From Medicago truncatula (taxonomy: Eukaryota > Streptophyta > Magnoliopsida > Fabales > Fabaceae), in NCBI RefSeq assembly GCF_003473485.1, contig NC_053043.1:19780001-19844000 (forward strand): a stretch of DNA of 64,000 nt. Direction: 5' to 3'. Under the pieces are notes generated by a model. That model was not told the origin of the DNA. It was given only the letters and a program-made list of their open reading frames with translations, and made no database searches. Shown piece after piece: positions 23,001 to 33,335 of the stretch; position 1 is the first letter of the stretch; each line of letters begins with the position of its first letter. The translations under genes and the position numbers were made by a program.

Positions 23001-24040
23001 TTTTTTTTATTGAAGCAATAAGATTTTAGACTAGGATGTCATGCATACCAAGGCTTTAAATTTGTGGACCACATCAGGTCGCAATTGCAATGTGATCGGT
23101 AATCTATAAAAAGATTACCACATCAAAATGCTATAACATATAGTGGATACAACTGACTATCTGGTGCTTACAAGAATTATTTTTCTATTTCTTTTCTATT
23201 TACATCATTGATTTAAAGGGTATTATAAAGGATTAGAGATATTTTAAAGTGACTGAAAGTTGATAATGAGGTAAATATGAAATTTAATTTAGAGAGAAAC
23301 TAGAATATTATAAGTTATATAGCTGACCCAAGGTTCAAGACGTCAAAGTCAGGGCTCAAGGCCTCAAGATTTTGGGTCTTAGAAGTCGTATATTTACTGA
23401 AAGTGTATAACTAGAAGACTATTATTTTTCTCATCTTACGATCTTCTCTCGTGTCCTACGTATATTTTTTCAGAAAATGTCTATGAGATTTACGAATTCT
23501 ATAATTCGAAATGAGTTTTCTACTGTTTTGGGGTGGAAAAATGATTTCTTCGTCAATTCAAATTTTATAATCTGAACATCCCAAAAAAACAAGGTTGTTC
23601 CTTGCTCTTTTCGAATTATACAATTCGAGATAAACAATTTGGATTATATAATTTGAACTGTATCGGCACCCATACTGAGCATGCTTGTAACATTGACAGT
23701 TAGTTTAAGAACCATACTAATCATTCTAACCTCCATCTTTGTGTTTTAGGTAGTTTCGATTATAAAATCTGAATACATCCGGGCTGTGTTCAAATTATAA
23801 AATCAAATACTCCATGAACATTTTTGTAAAAAAAAAATACAGCACGCAGAAAATGGATAAAATGAAAAAAGCAATAGCTCAACTAGAATGTGAACCTTGA
23901 TAGTCCTCCTCCACTCCTCTCTCAATGTCACCGTGAGGTCAACATACCCCCAAGCTTAACGTTGAATCCTTGAAGGTCCAATCTTGTGTAAGGGCTTATT
24001 TGCCAATTTTGTTATTTTGAAGAGGTATGTATACATCATG
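23001..24040. other. Non-coding: duplicated flank, then unassigned AT-rich DNA
   Basis: Up to about 23270 the sequence matches the 3' flank of thioesterase copy 1. From 23480 to 23830 there are repeated variants of ATTCGAATTATA(A)AATT, which may be transposon-derived. No gene is visible. Confidence 0.4.
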
Positions 24041-24049
24041 ATATCACAA

Positions 24050-25440
24050 GTGTTAGTGGTGTAAGTTCTAGCGGTCAATAGTTTATGTTAAACTTATATT
24101 ATGTATCATGATTTTTATTATTAAATAATATATGACACTCTTTTATAATATTTGTTGTAATGTTAATAAAGTTCCTAGAATAGATAGTTCGTGTAATGAT
24201 ATATTAAGTGTGACTTAATCATAAGATTACATTAACATAAAGAACACTATTCTTAAATGTATTTGTAGTCAAGCTTTAATATGAATTGGGATAATAATAA
24301 GCGTCGAGACTATTATGTATGTAGACTGATGACCACATCTCATGAGTCATAAATATTAGATATTAAGTCTATACATATGTATAAATATTAGGAGTAACAT
24401 TTATTCTGAATTGACCCACCGTGAGAATACTACATAGTATTTTATGAAAATGTCATATGATATTCTCACAGTGATAATAGTGTATATCACTCTTAGACCT
24501 GAAACCACTATGATCCCTAGATGTGGACTTGAGTGTTTTATTGTCATTCTAACATTGTGTGTAAAAGGATAATCATAACGTTGACTAATGGGTACTTGAT
24601 GAATCATGCTGAGGGACATGAGTGTCCTAGATAGGATTTGTCCCTCCTTATAACATGAGATATATCTTTATGCCTCTTGATGAAATATGACTGTAAAGTT
24701 GCATGGTCATGCCGAACTAAGTCAATATGAGATATTGGACTTATTCATTATTCAGTATATTTCGGGATAAAGAACTATAAATATTGATCTATACAAGGGT
24801 GACAATATCTATGCCTTGTGATCAATATAGATATGAGGACAAAGGAGTATTTGTACACATGAATATTATCATCGAAAAAGTTTCGTCATATCACTTGACA
24901 TTCTTGTCACTTGGGTAGCAATAATGTGTTGCTAGATACCGCTTATTGTTTATAATATTAAATTTAGTTTTAATATTATTGCCAACATGACTAGAACCTA
25001 TGTGGTCACACACAAAAGAACGGTAAAAAGAGAAATATAAGTATGACTTATATGATGTGTACGTTTAGTAAATAACGCTAATTAGTTAGCAAAAGACTAA
25101 ACTCGTTATTGGGCTTACGAAAGCCCAATAGTGAAATCTGACTTGCATAACACACTTGAAGTTCTATAAATAGAACACTTGTGCTGAAGTCAGAGTTACA
25201 CGGTTTTTGAGAAACCTTAGTTCTCTGAAATTTCTGATTCCTTGGCTAGCACCGAGACTTGGAGAAGTACCGTTTGTGTGGACTTGCTACAGGCTCTGGA
25301 ACTTGCTTAGTTGTGATCGTGATTCCAGATTCCACACTTCGAGGTAACGATCGAATCATTGATTCATGTCAAATTCGTAATGATCCAAGGAAAGAAAATC
25401 AAAAAAATTTATTCTGCTGTTTATTCTGTAATTTGATTTT
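24050..25440 (+). mobile_element. Possible solo LTR or LTR fragment
   Basis: This is a long non-coding stretch of uniform composition with promoter-like organisation at its right end. A hairpin ATTGGGCTT-ACGA-AAGCCCAAT lies at 25113-25134, followed by a TATA box at 25164-25171 within the near-palindrome GTTCTATAAATAGAAC, then a C/T-rich leader. This is how U3/R/U5 regions of plant LTRs look. I could not fix TG/CA ends, a primer-binding site or a target duplication, so boundaries are approximate. Confidence 0.4.
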
Positions 25441-25485
25441 CCTTCATTTATCACCAAATAACAAACATCCAACTGGATATAAGAG

Positions 25486-25717
25486 GAAACAATTCACACA
25501 AGCATCCATACGCCTATCCCTCTCTTGTATTTGCTCCATCGTCTGTGCATCTTTCAATCTAATAGCAATAGAGAGGTGGTCCTCATAAAGCATGTTCAGC
25601 GTCTTATAACTAATCTAAGCACCATATTGATCCTTGCAATTTTTCACAGCATCAATCTGTGGCACACCTAAGTGTGCCGCCATCAGCTCCACTCTAGTAA
25701 CCTGAGACACCTTCTCA
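25486..25717 (-). pseudogene. Decayed coding fragment of unknown family
   Basis: The minus strand reads for about 75 codons with a single stop: a segment ending RVELMAAHLGVPQIDAVKN, the stop, then YKTLNMLYEDHLSIAIRL and QERDRRMDACVNCFLL. Codon usage looks genuine but I cannot name the family. Its position next to the LTR-like sequence suggests retroelement origin. Confidence 0.4.
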
Positions 25718-26642
25718 AACTAACATTATGATTATAAATATTAATACTACTTAAGTTTTTGTGGAGATGATTCACTTGAATTTCGTCAAAATGGAATAGG
25801 AGAGGATTAAGGAATTGGAGAAGTTTTGGAAAAATTATGAAACTGAAATGAAAAATTGATGCTTCTGTTTCTGCATATGAGTAGGATCGAATCGACAATT
25901 AACAACCAATGAAACCAATGACAGTTAACTACTGAAAGGGTATTTGCGTCTTTTTCAGGTTTGTTTTAGCCTTATATGAAGTATGAACATCAATTTTCTT
26001 AAGACCAATTTGAGGGCTTTGTGTGTGTTTTATCATTGGACTATCAGTTGATGGTAGGTTTAGATGTAACCTTGCGGCCTTGCCAATGTTGTGAATAAGA
26101 AAGTTTTTTTTTTTTTTTTTTTAATACTTTATTAATAAATGATTTTATGAAATGTCCTGATTATGGATTTTTAAAACTAGGTTTTGCTATTTTTGAAGAG
26201 AAATATGCAAGGTGTGCCCGTTGTTTAAATTTTCAATCGAGGACTAGTATTTATAAGAGATCATAGCGCTCGATTGTTAAAAATGTCCTGATCATAGTTT
26301 TTATACATTGATTTCATTTTCAACGAGGGTATGATCTCTTATATTTTTCCAAACTATGAAAAAGAAAATGTTTATGCTATGCTTGGTGAGTTGTTTGTTT
26401 CTTGTTAAAAGATCGGTATCTCGACTGTATAGGATCATGTACACATTTCCATTTGACTTCCTAATTATTTTAAGCGTATATGATCACATTAAAAGTGAAT
26501 TTAAACTCTTGGCTCTATGAGAGCCTTAAAATAAATTTATGTTAAAATCTGATAAACCAAACAATATATACTTGTTGTTTAAATTTTGTCGGACTCCCAT
26601 TGTCGTCAAAATTTAACCCAAGGATTTTATATGTTGAATATT
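25718..26642. other. Intergenic, T20 run near 26110
   Basis: I see no gene. The sequence is AT-rich with one long homopolymer. Confidence 0.4.
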
Positions 26643-26925
26643 TGCTTAAACGCACTTTTGGCCTTCTATGTTTGTCACTATAGCAATGTTGACCCTCTAA
26701 CAAAAGCAATGCAATTTTGGTCCCCTAGTTTTTCCAACTATGTTGAGCAGCCGCCACATGTCCCAAAAAAGGGGTCATAAACACAACTTTTTTGTAAAGA
26801 TAAGGGGTTAAAAGAGCATATTTCCCTACACGAGGCAAAATTAGGGGGTAAAAATTGCATTTTTTTCGTTAGGGGATCAAAATGGCTACACGACAAATAT
26901 AGGGGGCCAAAAGTGCATTTAAACC
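26643..26925. mobile_element. Mutator-type MITE, near-perfect 9-bp duplication
   Basis: TGCTTAAACGCACTTTTGGCC at the left matches the inverted right end (GGCCAAAAGTGCATTTAAACC). The flanks read TTGAATATT and TTGAATATA, eight of nine bases identical. Confidence 0.7.
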
Positions 26926-27458
26926 TTGAATATAATGATAATTTAATCTTATTGTAACTTTTCAAAAATTTATAACAAAAACTGTTTAAAAAACGGCAAA
27001 GATATTTTATCGGTAAATTATCACAGGAGCTATGATTATTGTAAAATTCATCTACAAACAAGATAATACATGCTTAATTAGAAGCTTCGAAGGTAGTAAG
27101 AGGGGACAAGAACATGTTCTTGAGTAGTGTTGGATATGATATTTGGAATTAAAAACTAGTATTTTTTCTAAAACGTGGAGGCCATGTTTTGGCATGTGGA
27201 TCAAAATTAAATTACATCGAATAGCACTTGTGTACCACTGATATTATATAACATTGGCCAAATAAGGTATGTCACGTGGCACACCCTTTTCTTTCATATG
27301 CATATCTTTTTTCTAAAATTGGCATATGAACTTGGTTTATGTGGTTTGTTGCATTCTTAAGGGTGGATTAACTTGGTTGAGTGACTTAAATTTTAAGTGA
27401 GAATATAAGAAATTTTAATTTTTCCTTCCCCTCGAGAAACTCTTGTATTGCTTCCTTA

Positions 27459-28758
27459 CTAATCCTCCCATTTTGCCCCTGCAAATATTAATTATTTGAG
27501 AATCAATCCTGATTATATTTTTTTGATGAGGTGGACACTGATTAGCAATGTGATGCCTATGTGGCAAGTGGTGATTGGGTTTGTGTCAGGACACATAAGC
27601 AAGACACAGTTGCAAAGACATTTTTACCCTTAATGAATATGGACACGTGCAAAAAGACCAAACTACCCTTGTCTTCATCTTCCCTCTTATTTCATCTTAT
27701 TTCATCTTCACAAAGCAATACCACTATTCTGTTTGCTCTTTCGTCAAGAGGGAAGATGAAGATTTTCACACACAAGATGAAATAAGAGGGAAGATGAAGA
27801 TGAAATAAGAGGGAAGATGAAGATGAAGATTTTTCAGACCAAGCAATACCCTTGTCTTATCGTCGCCGATTGAGATGTAAATTTTAGAGATTCAAATTGT
27901 AAATCGCTTATTCTGTTTGCAATCAAAACAGGGAAACTCGATGTTTTGAAGCTTCTTGTAGCTAATGGATGCAGAATTAACGATTCAGTGGATTTTGTTT
28001 TACACAAAGCTGCAACAATGGATATAATCGATGTTGTAAAGTTTTTGTTGGAATCTTTCAGCAATGAATTGGATGTGAATTCGGTGGGAGATTGTGGAGT
28101 GTGTGTGGGGGGCAGAGATGGTTCGAAAGTGAGGTTCACAGAGGTTTCGTTGTTGTTGGGTAGAAACAGATTGAGATGAGTATAAGGGTATTGTTGTTGT
28201 TGTTTTATGATGTTTTGTTTGAAAATAAATTAGTGAGTGGAAATGTAAAGTTCTTTTGCAGCCATGGAATGAAAAAAAAAAAAACCAAAAATGAAGGAAT
28301 AATGGAAATAGATTTGGGTTGAAAGAATGAATGAAGGATGTTGGGTTTGTTGTTATGTAGAATGAAGGAAATTTGGAAGAAGCAGAGTGCAATGATGAAG
28401 AAGGGAAGAAGAAAAAAATCGAACAGTGAGGTGGAAATGGGAGTGGGTGGGTGGGTGGGTGGTGGTGGTGGTGGTAAAGCGGAAGGAGAGGGAGGGGGAG
28501 AGGAAGAAGAGAAGGAGAATGAAGGAAGAAGATAGGGGTCAGTTGGTAATTTTGCACATGTCTGGAAACAATAAGAAAAAAAGGTCAATTTACATGATAT
28601 TTGTTGATTCATCCACTAATGACATGTCACGTCACTAATCAAATGAGATTAGGATGAAAATTCAAATGATTAATATTTGCAGGGGCAAAATGGAAGGATT
28701 AGTAAGTTCAGGGATGAAATTTCAAATGACCTATATTTGTAGGGACGAAATGCATATA
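27459..28758. mobile_element. Mutator-like element carrying ankyrin-repeat sequence (candidate Pack-MULE)
   Basis: ACTAATCCTCCCATTTTGCC at 27459 is inverted at about 28690, and the termini resemble the 14790-15161 MITE. The left outermost 60 bp is missing, so no target duplication can be read. The interior holds an ankyrin-like coding segment at 27874-28113 and purine-rich low-complexity sequence to about 28540. No transposase is present. Confidence 0.7.
27874..28113 (+). pseudogene. Captured ankyrin-repeat fragment
   Basis: The frame reads LDVLKLLVANGCRIND, then DFVLHKAATMDIIDVVKFLL and ELDVNSVGDCG. These have the helix-turn-helix spacing and the A/G-LDV-KLL-NG pattern of two ankyrin repeats. 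A stop lies just upstream (27871-27873) and the expected continuation is lost after about 28100, so no full protein is possible from this copy. The parent gene is unknown; a plant protein with many ankyrin repeats such as a VAPYRIN-like protein is one guess. Confidence 0.6.
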
Positions 28759-31269
28759 ATGATTTCTCCCTCTTTTCTTCGTTTTGGCAGTAGCCACTTT
28801 CATAATATATGAAAAATTTGGGGTTAAAACCCCGGCTACCAAAAAATAAAAATGGAATAGGAAGGTTACAATTTTTTCTTACCTTTTGTATATCTATCTT
28901 GTGTGAAAACTTGGTTTAAAGAACCTCTCTTTTCCGTCTTTTTGGCCGCGAGTCCTTATAATGTTGTTGTAATTTAAATTTTAAAGTTATACATGACTTA
29001 TATTTTAGATATCAAAACTGATTTATATGATATACAATATAAACCTTTTTAATGAAAATTATTGAAAAACTAATGAAAAAATCTAAGATGTATTATTATA
29101 TAGATAATGATACATTTTAAATATATAACCTTTTAAAATTAATAATCTATCACACATGTTTCTTATTTTTCCTGTCAATAAATGCAAAATATATTTCCAT
29201 TAAAATTAGTTGACTTAATTCATCCTTTAATTTCCGTCTTGAAAGCTATGATTTGCATCAATAAAATATTGATATTCTCTTATACTCTCACTTAGAACTA
29301 CTTTTTATTTTGCAAGCAAACACTTCTTCTCTCCTCTCACAGTTTCATTTTGCTACGTACACTATTAAAGAAAATTAGATAAAATAAAATAATTTTAATT
29401 AGTTTAGTTGTTCTTAACTAAAATAAAATATAGATAATTTTGTTGATCAATAAAATATTTATTTTATTGGATTTAATATTTTCATGTTTAGACCAATTAT
29501 AGGTGATACTCTAAATTTCTTTCGAATGAGAAATATCAGATTACTATAGGTGATACTCTAAATTTCTTTCAAATGAGAGATATCAGGAACAAATTCAATT
29601 ATTGACTGAGGCAAAAATTAACAATAAAAATAACAGTCGAAAAAACAAATTATTCCTATATATATATTAAGATATAAAAAATATCTCACAAATCACAGGC
29701 ACATAATTTATTTGCATATACTGATATTTATTTTATTTTTTTAAAGAATTTATTGAAATTTATTATTAAAAAAAGATCGTACATGATGATTGCTTATTCA
29801 AAAGATGTGTACTTTTTTGAGAGAAAAAACATGTGTATACTCGATCACTTATAATCCAAAAAAGAAAGTTTTTATTTTTTTATTTTTAAATTCAATAAAA
29901 GAACATTGATGCGGATGGTTTTATTTTTAAAATCACTTTTATCACTTTCTATTTAACCGAGCAAGAGAAGAAAAGGAAAGAACATCTTTTATAAGAAATA
30001 ATAGATTCAATTTACTTTATTTGATTTCTCTCTCCCCCTATATATTGTTATAAAAAAGAAAAAAAAAATTACAATGTTCTCTCTTCTCACTTTTTTCTCA
30101 TAATTAGACATTTCCTACAAAAAAACAGTAAAAGTAAGGCAAAACAAAAGTTTTCACATTTCAGGGTCATAGACTATTTTTTTTCCTTCAAAATGTAAAA
30201 GTATTCTACATAAAGAATAACACAAAACACAACTTGTAATTTGATTATACATAATAGTATAACATGATATTTGCCTTATAAAACTACAGAAAAGTAGTAG
30301 TCATTATATACCATATACTTAAAGAAAAAAATTGAACCCAAATAATACATCAGGTGCTATATAGGAAATTGATTTATAGTATGTACACTAAAACAAAACA
30401 CACCAAAATGATGACGGGGATACGAAACACAAACAGATTCTTGAGAGTGGGGAGTGGATTTGACCACCAACACGGTAATTAACGAATCCACACACACCAA
30501 CCAGTTGCTGCGATGATCTATAGCAAATTAACAGCCATTCCGGGTCCAACAACAACAGTATCGCAACCACCTCCAAAGAAAGGAAGGCGACAATGGATTT
30601 AAAACAACCTAGCATGGTTTATGAAGATGCGTCAAACCATATCAAAACTCAAATCAACGCAAACCATCAACCCTTATTGTAACCAAATCAAAAGCAGTAA
30701 AATGAACAGCGATGTGGCTAACATAACTACCACTGTTTAAGGTGAACTAGAACCATACATCGGTGTGGACCTATAAACACCCAATCAGACCTTAAAGGGA
30801 TTTTAAAACCAACTTGAATCCCAAAATTACCTTTACGATGTTATTTTGAGTGGGTGGAAATGGTAGGTTGAGTGAAGCGGCGATGTTATTTTGAAGTGGG
30901 TAGCGGCGGTGTTCGAAGAAAGGAGGTGAATGGTGCGGCGCAAGAGAGCAGAGAGGGAAATAGATAAAAAAAAATAGATAATTAAAATGTGAAAGGCCAT
31001 TTGATTGATGCATCAAATTAACATTTTCTAAGAAATACTAAGAGGCCTTTAATCATCATTTGTATTTTTAATAATAAGTGATAATGATAACTTATTCTAT
31101 CATACTTAATTTTAGTATTTATTTGTTAGTAATTTAGTGAGAGAGAGAGAGATATGTATGACTCAAATTATTTTTTCATTATTATAAGTAATTTTCTACA
31201 TTGTCGAACCATATAGTATCTTAATATTTGGTAGATGACACATAAAAATTAAAATAAATCCTTATATTT
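28759..31269. other. AT-rich intergenic region, 46-bp direct repeat at 29499-29590
   Basis: TAGGTGATACTCTAAATTTC and the following 26 bases occur twice in tandem. The region 30380-31010 is less AT-rich and has short minus-strand frames, but none shows a recognisable domain. I see no gene. Confidence 0.45.
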
Positions 31270-31899
31270 CTACCCACTTCCACCAAATTGAGCCTTTAAT
31301 TTCTTCACTTGAGCAAGATCTAGTAAAGTAGTTTGTGCAATTAAATCAGAAGGCAACTTATTGCCAAACAAAAGAATATCAAGTATTTGAGTAGTAGGAT
31401 TTTCACTACTAAAAGCACCAAAAGCAGTAGCTTTTCCCTTACCAGAATTAACTGCAAAATGCAACATTCCTTGTGGAAAAACAATAATATCACCTGGTTT
31501 CAACAACTTGGAATAAAAAGAAGTTGGTGTCAAAAATCCAGCAGTAATTTCACCTTCAACTACCGACAATAATTCAGTTGCATCAGGATGAGTATGCATT
31601 GGAGCTAATCCTCCTTGGTCTAAGTCCATCCGCAACAATGAGATTCCAAGTTCGTTAAGGGCTGGAAAATTGGTGACAGTTGCGGTGGTGACTCCAAGTT
31701 TGAATGAATTGTTGGTGTTTCCAGCTACAAAGCCATGAAAGCTGAAATCATCCGATGTGATGCTTGAAAGGGGTTTGCATGGATAGCCTGAAGGAGTGTT
31801 TGGAGCCTTTAAATCTGCAACAGAGAAATCATTGAGAGAAGCATGTGAAATAGTGATAGAGAAAAAAGCGAAAAGGAAAAGTATATGAAAAATCTTCAT
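31270..31899 (-). CDS. Germin-like protein, ABP19/20 subfamily
   Basis: One uninterrupted exon encodes 209 residues, the usual length of germin-like proteins. Residues 1-20 are a hydrophobic signal peptide ending HASL, implying secretion to the cell wall. The cupin box 1 motif (MHTHPDATELLSVVEGEITAGF) supplies the metal ligands His102, His104 and Glu109, and box 2 (PGDIIVFPQGMLHFAVN) supplies His147. It resembles the auxin-binding-protein-19/20-like branch. Known members are extracellular manganese glycoproteins, some with superoxide dismutase activity; the activity here is untested. In most family members a conserved Cys in the N-terminal DFCVAD motif pairs with the GYPCK Cys. Here the first position is Ser26 (DFSVAD) while Cys41 remains. 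A TATA box lies about 65 bp upstream. Confidence 0.92.
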   Translation of the reverse strand: MKIFHILFLFAFFSITISHASLNDFSVADLKAPNTPSGYPCKPLSSITSDDFSFHGFVAGNTNNSFKLGVTTATVTNFPALNELGISLLRMDLDQGGLAPMHTHPDATELLSVVEGEITAGFLTPTSFYSKLLKPGDIIVFPQGMLHFAVNSGKGKATAFGAFSSENPTTQILDILLFGNKLPSDLIAQTTLLDLAQVKKLKAQFGGSG

Positions 31900-31963
31900 C
31901 TTATTATTGGATGATGATTACTAATTATTGCATTTGGTATGAGATAATGTTGGAATAGTCTAA

Positions 31964-31973
31964 CTATTTATAG
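31964..31973 (-). promoter_or_regulatory. TATA box of the germin-like gene
   Basis: CTATAAATAG on the minus strand lies 65 bp before the ATG. That leaves room for a short leader of about 35 nt. Confidence 0.6.
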
Positions 31974-31979
31974 AGGTAC

Positions 31980-32167
31980 GAAGGGGACAAAACGTAAAAG
32001 ATATCATTTAGTCATAATTCACATATATTTTATATTAAAATTCTAAATCAAGTTCCTGGTCAACAAATCTAATTCTAATTCTAATTTCCATATATTTTTC
32101 TCATCATGCCGACCCATTTTTTTGGGTACAATGTAACGAAGTCTCTTTATCATTATTATCATTATCA

Positions 32168-32205
<38 letters not shown>

Positions 32206-32916
32206 TCCATATACTATTCAAACCATCATTATTATTTCCATATACTATTTTTTTTCCATAAATCTTTGGTCACATATTGACCAAGAATAAATAATTAAAA
32301 CTAGTCTATAATTGACCTTGAAATAATTGTACAATACATAAAAACTATTTGTGGGTAAATTGTTAATTCAATAATTCATACTACCCCAACCCCAAGATAT
32401 AGGACCCCTTGAGTAAATCACAAGAATAAAAAAAGTTGGACGTGATATTATATTTGTTGAAATTTAGTATTCATTATACATGTATATCCTTTATGAAAAA
32501 GAATTGGTTATATTTTAAATTAAAGTACTAATTTGAGATTGCCGAAAAAATGATGCAACATAATTACGAGTGTCTTAGTAAATAAATAATTAAGGTAATG
32601 AAAATTTGAAATTAGTCTTATAAAAAGAGACAAATAATAATTGCAAGAGTCTTATAATTACAAAGGGAGGTGGTATAAAAAATATGAAATTACAAAAAAC
32701 CGAAAAAGTATTTATGCTTACGGTTCCTACAATTAGTTACATAACTCATATATTTTTATTTTTTTTTATTTCTTTCATCGTTATATTTAACTCCTCATTA
32801 TTTTGATAGAATGGTCTCTTCGTCCTTTACTAACATTAAATAATATAAAATCTTTATAAAATACTAATGTCAGTGGTCCGTGTCAAGTACAAGTTAATAT
32901 TCATCGATAGTTTTTT

Positions 32917-32983
<67 letters not shown>

Positions 32984-33335
32984 GATGCAAGACACTATAT
33001 TTTTGTATAAATATATTGCACCGTCATATTCTTGTATATAGGCCTGATATGTAGTTTGCAACCAGGTCCAATATCAAGATCATCGACCCGCTATCAGTTG
33101 ACATAAGCCCATATCTAAGATAGATGTACTATGTTGAAATAAAATTGGATTTTGGACCGTCATAATATTCTTAAAGATCCCAGAGACCTCCAGAAGGACT
33201 CTCTGACACTTTAGAAGGCCTCATCGCCCTTGATAAGGCCCAAAACGCCCTTCAGATGGGCTTTTAGGCCCAAAGTGTGTCCACTTCAAAGACGTCGCCT
33301 TAGGCTGCTTCTAAAAGCCTATAGAAGCCACCTAA
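31980..33335. other. Intergenic with microsatellites
   Basis: It contains a long (ATT)n/(ATC)n tract at about 32148-32206 and a compound (TACA)n(CA)n(TA)n tract at about 32917-32982. From 33040 to 33335 the composition changes, with several AAGGCC/GGCCCAAA motifs; this may be transposon-derived. No gene is visible. Confidence 0.5.

Noticed and set aside
28000-28612. Two overlapping minus-strand frames of 135-185 codons and plus-strand Glu/Gly-rich frames
   Set aside because: They translate a purine-rich low-complexity tract and its complement inside the Mutator-like element. There is no domain and no splice context.
30388-31016. Two minus-strand frames (74-75 codons) upstream of the germin-like gene
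   Set aside because: No recognisable motif or consistent exon structure; likely chance frames in a less AT-rich patch.
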